Source: an uncultured Bacilli bacterium (GTDB taxonomy: Bacteria > Bacillota_I > Bacilli_A > RF39 > UBA660). Taken from it: a DNA stretch of 9,208 bases. The first letter of the stretch is position 1, and every line of letters begins with the position of its first letter. Positions 5,196-9,208 of the stretch are shown here, piece after piece. The stretch is taken from NCBI GenBank assembly GCA_947625005.1, contig CANQNA010000050.1, positions 1 through 9,208 of the forward strand, read 5' to 3'. The translations under genes were made by a program, and so were the position numbers. The notes beneath the pieces are model-generated. The model saw only the letters and a program-made list of their open reading frames with translations, was not told the origin of the DNA and ran no database searches.

Positions 5196-6425
5196 TTAAA
5201 TTACAATAATTTCCTTATATCGTGGGAATTTTTTTATAACCAAATCACATAACTCTACTAATAGGGGATAACCTAACCATTTAGCACAATAATAATTTTC
5301 ATTTTCAATTTTTATAGGTGTATCTATATATCCTCCTAGAACATTTTTTAGCTTATCATCCATAGGATGAATAATCCAATTTGTCGGACTATTTTCAATA
5401 CCAATTAATCGTAATTTTAATTCGTTTCCAAAATCATCTACTGTACTTATTTTTTCATTTAAAACTATATCATTTATAAGTGAATAAACAAAAGAATAAA
5501 TAGAATTATATTCTTTGTTATTTAAAAAATATTTTCTATTTCCTATGATTTGATTTATTATTTTTATAGTTTCATCTGAATTATCAAAATTTTTAAGAAT
5601 TGTATATTTTCTAAATAATATATTAAATATATCTTTATTTTCATTATAGATTTTTAAAGCATCTTCTAGTCTTAAAGAAACATTTTTTAAAAATTCTATC
5701 ATTTTAGAATCATTAAATAATTTGTCTAGATAAATTTTTTCTGTATTATTAATGATTAAACCACATAAATTATTTGAAAAAAAGCAAGATAAAGTATGAA
5801 TATAAGATTCTAATAATATCTTCTTTTCTGAATTAACTAGATGAACATATTCAATTAAAATATCATAAATATCTTGATATGTTATAGAAATATAGTTATT
5901 TTTTATAGCGGAGTTTTTCAATAGCTCGTTAGAATCAAATTTTTTTATTTGTTCGTAATTAGGATGTAACAATACAAAAACTTTATTATATTCTGAAGAA
6001 TATTTATCATTTATTAATTTTTTATAATCATATAATTGATTTTCTCGTTCTGATGCTTCTATTTTATTTTCAATTACGATTATATATTTAGATTGATTAA
6101 CTTCTAATCTTATTAATAAATCAATATTATTTTCTTCTCTTGCTATGTGTACATTGCTTATTATTGATTTATCAAAATCTAAACCTAATATAAACTGATA
6201 CTCAGAATTGTCTATTATATGTTTTTGAATTAATTTTAATAGCTGTTTAATTGGAAAATATTCTAAAATATCATTACTAGATGGCTCAAAAATATATTTT
6301 AAAAAATTACTATGTTTTATTTCAAATGTTTGTATTCCAAAAACTTTGGCAATGTCACTTGAATTGTAATAGTTTTTTAAATAGTTAAATTCCATATTAT
6401 TTTTAAAATATTCATTAAAACCCAT
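5196..6425 (-). CDS. PD-(D/E)XK nuclease superfamily protein (PDDEXK_20-like)
   Basis: A 409-residue protein matching the outline of the PD-(D/E)XK family Pfam calls PDDEXK_20. Motifs in order: E35 in FEIKHSNFLKYIFEP, the family's N-terminal signature; D102 in ENNIDLLIRLE; E119-N-K121 in YIIVIENKIEASE; then Q130 and Y134 in NQLYDYKKL. D102, E119 and K121 form the metal-binding core, so it looks catalytically competent and would cut DNA or RNA. The part after about residue 220 is family-specific and unassigned, with the end KWLGYPLLVELCDLVIKKFP. ATG 6425 follows AGAAGGAG. A strong promoter lies directly upstream, divergent from an XRE regulator, and ORF A copy 2 follows after 11 bp. Such genes are common in defence islands; a defence role here is inference. 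Confidence 0.85.
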   Translation of the reverse strand: MGFNEYFKNNMEFNYLKNYYNSSDIAKVFGIQTFEIKHSNFLKYIFEPSSNDILEYFPIKQLLKLIQKHIIDNSEYQFILGLDFDKSIISNVHIAREENNIDLLIRLEVNQSKYIIVIENKIEASERENQLYDYKKLINDKYSSEYNKVFVLLHPNYEQIKKFDSNELLKNSAIKNNYISITYQDIYDILIEYVHLVNSEKKILLESYIHTLSCFFSNNLCGLIINNTEKIYLDKLFNDSKMIEFLKNVSLRLEDALKIYNENKDIFNILFRKYTILKNFDNSDETIKIINQIIGNRKYFLNNKEYNSIYSFVYSLINDIVLNEKISTVDDFGNELKLRLIGIENSPTNWIIHPMDDKLKNVLGGYIDTPIKIENENYYCAKWLGYPLLVELCDLVIKKFPRYKEIIVI

Positions 6426-6437
6426 AATTAATTACTC

Positions 6438-6466
6438 CTTCTAGAAATATTTTATTATACTTCTAG
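6438..6466. promoter_or_regulatory. paired CTAGAAG sites, candidate XRE operators
   Basis: CTTCTAG on the plus strand occurs at 6438-6444 and 6460-6466, 22 bp apart (about two helical turns, the same DNA face). The first is part of the palindrome TTCTAGAA (6439-6446) and overlaps the ribosome site of the nuclease-like gene. They bracket that gene's -10 box. The adjacent divergent XRE gene is the obvious candidate regulator. Confidence 0.5.
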
Positions 6467-6477
6467 TGTGGTGTCAA
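6449..6477 (-). promoter_or_regulatory. promoter of the nuclease-like operon
   Basis: On the minus strand a perfect TTGACA (6477-6472), a 17-bp spacer and TAAAAT (6454-6449). The spacer contains one copy of CTAGAAG (6466-6460), and a second copy lies downstream of the -10 box (6444-6438), where a bound regulator would block transcription. Confidence 0.75.
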
Positions 6478-6491
6478 ATAATTTAATACCT

Positions 6492-6520
6492 TTGTAGTGT
6501 AAGTTAAAGGCTTATATACT
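6492..6520 (+). promoter_or_regulatory. promoter of the XRE regulator gene
   Basis: TTGTAG (6492-6497), a 17-bp spacer and TATACT (6515-6520), then AGGTGAG before ATG 6549. The -35 overlaps one of two TAGTGT copies (6464-6469 and 6495-6500; 31 bp apart), so autoregulation is possible. Confidence 0.5.
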
Positions 6521-6548
6521 TGCTAAAATTGTTATAGGTGAGTAAATT

Positions 6549-6923
6549 ATGAGAATAAATGACCCCGAAAACTACAAAAATGTAAAAGAATCAATATCCA
6601 TGACTAATTTAAAGAGAATTATCGATTTAAAAAATATATCGATAATAAAACTAGCAACAAATGCAAAGGTTAGTGGTTCGACTATTAATGCTTATATAAA
6701 CGGGCAAAAAATTCCTAGTTTACCTACATTAATTAGTATTGCTGATTACTTAAATTGTAATATTGATTATTTATTAGATAGAACAAATACCATAAATAAG
6801 GTAAATGAATTACAAAATATGGATCATAATATGAATCTTTTATTATATAATATTGAGAAATTATCTAATAAAGAAAAGGAATTAGTTAATGCTTATATAA
6901 AAGGAATTATTGATAATAGATAA
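6549..6923 (+). CDS. XRE-family transcriptional regulator (124 aa)
   Basis: A 124-residue regulator with a Cro/C1-type HTH at about residues 19-77: TNLKRIIDLKNISIIKLATN, the recognition region VSGSTINAYINGQKIPS, and LPTLISIADYLNCNIDYLLD, the classic end of this domain. The C-terminal tail (about 78-124) is helical (LLLYNIEKLSNKEKELVNAY) and probably serves for dimerisation. ATG 6549 has AGGTGAG about eight bases before it. It is divergent from the nuclease-like gene across 123 bp holding both promoters and repeated operator-like motifs, so it most likely represses that operon and itself. Its terminator overlaps its own stop codon. No protease or metal-binding domain is visible. Confidence 0.88.
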   Translation: MRINDPENYKNVKESISMTNLKRIIDLKNISIIKLATNAKVSGSTINAYINGQKIPSLPTLISIADYLNCNIDYLLDRTNTINKVNELQNMDHNMNLLLYNIEKLSNKEKELVNAYIKGIIDNR

Positions 6924-6945
6924 TTATATTTATCTATTATTTTTT
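6913..6945 (+). terminator. terminator of the XRE gene overlapping its stop codon
   Basis: Perfect 11-bp stem ATAATAGATAA (6913-6923) with TTATCTATTAT (6930-6940), a six-base loop, then a T run. The left arm includes the last codons and the TAA stop. Confidence 0.7.
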
Positions 6946-6970
6946 ATTATACTTATTATATTTATTATAA
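6944..6970. repeat. three tandem 9-mers TTATTATA(C/T/A)
   Basis: Three consecutive copies of TTATTATAN directly after the XRE terminator. The function is unclear; in such A+T-rich DNA this may be simple-sequence expansion. Confidence 0.5.
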
Positions 6971-6988
6971 AATAAGGGTTTGTTTAAA

Positions 6989-7013
6989 GTGTTTGTTATA
7001 TATAATTAAACAC
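6989..7013 (-). terminator. weak candidate terminator for the 7023-7376 gene
   Basis: GTGTTT (6989-6994) and AAACAC (7008-7013) pair around a 13-base A+T-rich loop, just after the minus-strand stop at 7023. On that strand only a short T run follows the stem, so termination would be inefficient. Confidence 0.35.
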
Positions 7014-7022
7014 AAAAAAAAT

Positions 7023-7376
7023 TTAAATACAAGACTTATCTAAAAAATCACTAAAAACTTCTTGATTTAAATTTTCACTTAAAATAAGATTTAAAATATT
7101 ATGCATTTGAGACCAACCAACAATTTTTAAGTTTTTATGTCTTCTACTTTGATTATTTATTCTTAAAATATATGGATTTAATTTTTCATTATAATATCCC
7201 AATTTTTTAAACATATATCTATTTTCTTCAATTATTTGTTTTAATTTATTTAAGTTTGAAGAAGATAATTGACATAAAACTTGATTTTTAATATTACCAT
7301 AAACCTTACCATTTTCATAAACAGTTATGGTTTTATTATTTAATTTACTTTGAATTTTTATATACCATTGATTCAT
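7023..7376 (-). CDS. unknown protein (117 aa)
   Basis: I do not recognise this protein. From ATG 7376 (AAAGGAT eight bases upstream) it encodes 117 residues with no signal peptide or membrane segment. The N-terminal half looks beta-rich and ordered: MNQWYIKIQSKLNNKTITVY then ENGKVYGNIKNQVLCQLSS. It is followed by helical NLNKLKQIIEENRYMFKKLG and a basic stretch LRINNQSRRHKNLKIVGW, and ends in a helix (HNILNLILSENLNQEVFSDF). It converges on the XRE gene and stands alone downstream of a 499-bp non-coding region; no convincing promoter was found. The clean Shine-Dalgarno site and codon pattern support a real gene. Confidence 0.65.
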   Translation of the reverse strand: MNQWYIKIQSKLNNKTITVYENGKVYGNIKNQVLCQLSSSNLNKLKQIIEENRYMFKKLGYYNEKLNPYILRINNQSRRHKNLKIVGWSQMHNILNLILSENLNQEVFSDFLDKSCI

Positions 7377-7538
7377 AAAATTTATCCTTTCTTAATATAA
7401 AAGCATTACTTTTACCTATAAACTATCAAAATTACGACATTTTTAACCCCATATGAAAACTTTAATAAAAAATTAGTATAAAACATCGACTGATTTTTAT
7501 TAAAGAATGTGAACGATTTATAGACCCTTTTTAAAAAT

Positions 7539-7592
7539 AAAAATATACTCCTTATGTAATTTTATTATATAATCAATAAGGAATATATTTTT
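7539..7592. repeat. long inverted repeat (17-bp arms)
   Basis: Arms at 7539-7555 and 7576-7592 (core CTCCTTAT / ATAAGGAATA) pair with a single mismatch. The 20-base loop itself contains the palindrome ATTATATAAT. On the minus strand the stem is followed by a T-rich stretch, so it could terminate leftward transcription from 7876. It could equally be a protein-binding dyad or part of an origin. Confidence 0.6.
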
Positions 7593-7635
7593 TAAATTGA
7601 TATAACTGAAAATTAAATTTAATTCTCGTGTTACG

Positions 7636-7748
7636 CTTTTAATTATTATTTTTTCTTTTAATTATTATTTTTTTTCTTTTTCTTTTAATTTTTTTCTTTT
7701 TCTTTTTTTCTTCTGATTATTATTATTATTATTAGGATTATTATTAAT
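7636..7748. repeat. polypyrimidine and (ATT)n low-complexity tract
   Basis: A 19-base unit CTTTTAATTATTATTTTTT starts at 7636 and again at 7655, followed by C-punctuated T runs to about 7713 and an ATT triplet run at 7715-7748. The plus strand carries pyrimidines almost without interruption from 7671 to 7713 apart from one AA. Confidence 0.7.
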
Positions 7749-7771
7749 GCTTTTACATGAGTTTTCCTCTC

Positions 7772-7779
7772 GCTATCTT
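7772..7779 (+). other. candidate oriT nic site (TATCTTGC)
   Basis: TATCTTGC fits the YATCYTG-Y nic consensus of MOBP relaxases such as that of RP4. It lies in the locally GC-rich non-coding segment 7761-7800. The motif is short, and a second match (CATCTTGT) occurs inside the gene at 3729-4151, so motif evidence alone is weak. Confidence 0.3.
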
Positions 7780-7794
7780 GCTGAAAATCTGGGC

Positions 7795-7864
7795 TGCAAC
7801 CTTTTAATGAAAATATGTTACCATATAAAAAATTTAATTGCAACCCTTTTTAACAAAAGGTAAC
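7795..7864. repeat. iteron-like TGCAACC repeats and GTTACC/GGTAAC dyad
   Basis: TGCAACCTTTTAAT (7795-7808) and TGCAACCCTTTTTAA (7839-7853) are direct repeats starting 44 bp apart. GTTACC (7817-7822) and GGTAAC (7859-7864) form an inverted pair interleaved with them. The pattern suggests sites for an initiator, relaxase-accessory or regulator protein. Confidence 0.5.
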
Positions 7865-7875
7865 AAAATATATTT

Positions 7876-8394
7876 TTAATTTAATTTTATTTTTTTTAAT
7901 AAATATAATGGATATGTAATATTTTCCACACAATTTTCTTTTATTTTGTAAAACATTCTAATACTTAAACCATCACAACTATATATTAAAGCTTTTATCT
8001 TTATATTATTTAAATTTGTAATTTCACAAATTTGATTTTCTAGACTTTCATCATATAATTCCCAGCATTCTTTAGTAAAATTATCTATTATTGCATAACT
8101 ATCTATTTTTTCAATCGACACATATTGTCCATATACTTCCTTTATTTCTTTTTTATTCCAAACTGACAATTTAGAATCTAATAAAAATATATAATGTATG
8201 CACATAAATAATTGATTATTTCTAAAACTATATATTTTAGCTCCTAATATTTCGCTGGTATTATCTTTCATTTTAAAACATATATACTTTCCTATAAGAT
8301 TTTTAATTTCATTATTATTAAATTTTATAAAATTAGGAAAAAAATGATTATTTATAATTGGTAAATGATTTATTTTATTTGCTAAATTTTTCAA
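7876..8394 (-). CDS. unknown protein (172 aa), TTG start
   Basis: I do not recognise this protein. The 172 residues begin at TTG 8394, nine bases after AGAGGTGA, which is better supported than any downstream ATG. No signal peptide or membrane segment is evident. Much of it looks like beta strands with turns, including NLIGKYICFKMKDNTSEILG, GAKIYSFRNNQLFMCIHYIF and ICEITNLNNIKIKALIYSC, suggesting two small barrel- or SH3-like units, and it ends in basic LLKKIKLN. It follows the 8511-8996 gene in the same direction after 116 bp and may share its transcript. Downstream is the 499-bp structured non-coding region. Function unknown. Confidence 0.65.
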   Translation of the reverse strand: MKNLANKINHLPIINNHFFPNFIKFNNNEIKNLIGKYICFKMKDNTSEILGAKIYSFRNNQLFMCIHYIFLLDSKLSVWNKKEIKEVYGQYVSIEKIDSYAIIDNFTKECWELYDESLENQICEITNLNNIKIKALIYSCDGLSIRMFYKIKENCVENITYPLYLLKKIKLN

Positions 8395-8510
8395 ATAGTT
8401 TCACCTCTAAACTTAATTAAAACACAATAAATTTTATTTAACAAGTTTAATAAATTCTCCACTATTTATATGACATCTCAAGTAAGTTTTGTTTTATTTT
8501 ATTGTATATA

Positions 8511-8996
8511 TTATGCATTTACTTTTATAGAATTGTTATACTTATATATTAAGTTATTAATTTCTGCTTTTATTAACTGAGATGATACACTACCTTTTAG
8601 TGATAGTTCTTTTGCTAACCAATCATAGTAGTCAATAATACATTTACATATAGATTCACGATTATATGGTGGTACTTTTATATTTTCTTCATCACACATA
8701 TCTGCTATATTATTATCGATATCATTTAGAAAGTCTGATTTTACATAATCAACTGTCAATGATTTTAACATTTTATAACTTGGATATTTTTTATGTTTTA
8801 TTCTTGGTAATGAATGTAATAATGTATATAAATCATGTTCCCAATGATTTAAACAATCATTTTTATCTTGAATTAATAAACATTTTAGTAAGTGCATGTT
8901 AATTTCGTAGGTTTTAAATGTAGTATTATACTTGAATATTGCTAGTGGTGTTGACATTTCTAATAGGTTATACTTTATTATTTCATACAAGTTCAT
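8511..8996 (-). CDS. unknown helical protein (161 aa)
   Basis: A 161-residue protein I cannot name. ATG 8996 has AAAGGAG eight bases upstream, and a strong promoter (TTGATT-17-TATAAT) lies about 90 bp before the start. The predicted fold is mostly helical: MNLYEIIKYNLLEMSTPLAI, NMHLLKCLLIQDKNDCLNHW, then WEHDLYTLLHSLPRIKHKKY, and a Cys/Asp/Tyr-rich part (RESICKCIIDYYDWLAKELS). The His/Trp/Leu-rich middle slightly recalls small helical DUF29-type proteins, but this is too weak to assign. It is the first gene of a leftward pair with 7876-8394 and is divergent from a gene beginning outside the window. Confidence 0.7.
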   Translation of the reverse strand: MNLYEIIKYNLLEMSTPLAIFKYNTTFKTYEINMHLLKCLLIQDKNDCLNHWEHDLYTLLHSLPRIKHKKYPSYKMLKSLTVDYVKSDFLNDIDNNIADMCDEENIKVPPYNRESICKCIIDYYDWLAKELSLKGSVSSQLIKAEINNLIYKYNNSIKVNA

Positions 8997-9086
8997 TGTA
9001 CCATCTCCTTTACATACCCATGATTTCTAATATTGATTTCTTTATTTTACTACTTAAATGTTTCATTTATTTTGATTTTTAAATGA

Positions 9087-9115
9087 ATTATAACATTTTA
9101 AAATATAATAATCAA
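9087..9115 (-). promoter_or_regulatory. promoter of the 8511-8996 gene
   Basis: On the minus strand TTGATT (9115-9110), a 17-bp spacer and a perfect TATAAT (9092-9087). The start site would be near 9080, giving a leader of about 80 bases. Overlapping dyads lie nearby: TTCATTT (9062-9068) with AAATGAA (9081-9087), and TAAATG-TTT-CATTTA (9055-9069). Confidence 0.7.
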
Positions 9116-9158
9116 ACTTTCTAATTAATAACAGCAAAAAAGAGTAAAATCGTGAAAA

Positions 9159-9184
9159 TTTTTTCGCAAAAAATTTGATATAAT
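9159..9184 (+). promoter_or_regulatory. rightward extended -10 promoter with palindrome at the window edge
   Basis: TGATATAAT (9176-9184) is an extended -10 element with no good -35. Directly upstream is a perfect 9-bp inverted repeat, AAATTTTTT and AAAAAATTT around CGC (about 9156-9176), placed where a regulator would sit. AAAAGGTAG near 9192-9200 could be the ribosome site of a gene starting outside the window. Confidence 0.55.
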
Positions 9185-9208
9185 AAATAAAAAAAGGTAG
9201 TTGTAAAA

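Larger units (their letters stand above)
7377..7875. other. gene-free 499-bp region with structured, possibly cis-acting DNA
   Basis: No supportable gene on either strand. In order it holds the leader of the 7376 gene, the 17-bp-arm hairpin (7539-7592), a polypyrimidine and ATT-repeat tract (7636-7748), a segment at 7761-7800 with 19 of 40 bases G or C in very A+T-rich surroundings, and spaced repeats (7795-7864). The combination of A+T-rich easily melted DNA, dyads and short repeats is typical of replication origins and conjugative transfer origins. Which of these it is, if any, is inference. Confidence 0.5.

Noticed and set aside
7680..7775. Minus-strand Asn/Lys-rich frame between a TAG and a TAA
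   Set aside because: It has no start codon and is fully explained by the ATT and T/C low-complexity tract.
7539..7864. CRISPR array or tRNA/rRNA gene in the non-coding region
   Set aside because: The repeats are too few and unevenly spaced for CRISPR, and I saw no tRNA cloverleaf or rRNA sequence anywhere in the window.
8666..8902. Plus-strand 78-codon frame
   Set aside because: Shadow of the 8511-8996 gene, which has a ribosome site and a strong promoter.
1..9208. TGA reassigned to Trp (Mycoplasma code)
   Set aside because: All clear genes encode Trp as TGG. Reading the TGA at 183-181 through as Trp gives poor sequence and soon stops, and the TGA at 3731-3729 is followed directly by TAA. 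TGA is simply a rare stop here (2 of about 15 genes).

Overview
This window is about three-quarters or more A+T. Strong Shine-Dalgarno sites (AAAGGAG, GGAGGTGA) precede most genes, TGG is used for Trp and TAA is the main stop. Together with family-level matches (a short SSB, serine recombinase, XRE regulators, small Firmicutes element proteins and a lipoprotein with C-x10/11-C repeats), this suggests a very low-GC Bacillota or Mycoplasmatota-type bacterium, possibly an uncultured gut Bacilli lineage, using the standard code. The content is accessory: small poorly known genes, broken genes, a duplication, a recombinase and a transposase-like fragment. It reads as part of an integrative element, plasmid or prophage remnant. 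No core housekeeping gene is present.

Left part (1-1700): a small minus-strand gene whose reading continues past a CCC-TGA only in the +1 frame, to the window edge; a start-less remnant reading frame; a plus-strand IS630-type transposase N-terminal region without the DDE domain; and a convergent, complete serine recombinase whose stop overlaps it.

Middle part (1880-6425): all genes point left. A divergent promoter region at 6426-6548 separates a plus-strand XRE regulator from a leftward unit of a PD-(D/E)XK nuclease-like protein, an unknown protein (ORF A, copy 2) and a chimeric lipoprotein, closed by a clear terminator at 4227-4259. A second leftward series follows: a papain-like-fold protein lacking its expected His, a frameshifted pseudogene, a 92-residue protein of a plasmid/ICE-associated type, ORF A copy 1, a small HTH protein and a tail-less SSB. 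ORF A plus the start of the HTH gene is a direct repeat of about 600 bp, with copies 2,098 bp apart. In copy 2 the HTH gene has been cut after about 29 codons and joined in frame to a lipoprotein.

Right part (6913-9208): convergent terminators, a 117-residue unknown gene, and a 499-bp gene-free stretch. That stretch holds a long hairpin, a polypyrimidine/ATT-repeat tract, a locally GC-rich segment with a MOBP-like nic motif, and iteron-like repeats, so it is a candidate transfer or replication site. Two unknown leftward genes follow, then a divergent promoter region driving a gene that begins beyond the window.

The most interesting items are the XRE/PD-(D/E)XK/ORF A module with its operator-like repeats, the HTH-lipoprotein chimera created by the duplication, the CCC-TGA frame junction, and the non-coding region at 7539-7864.
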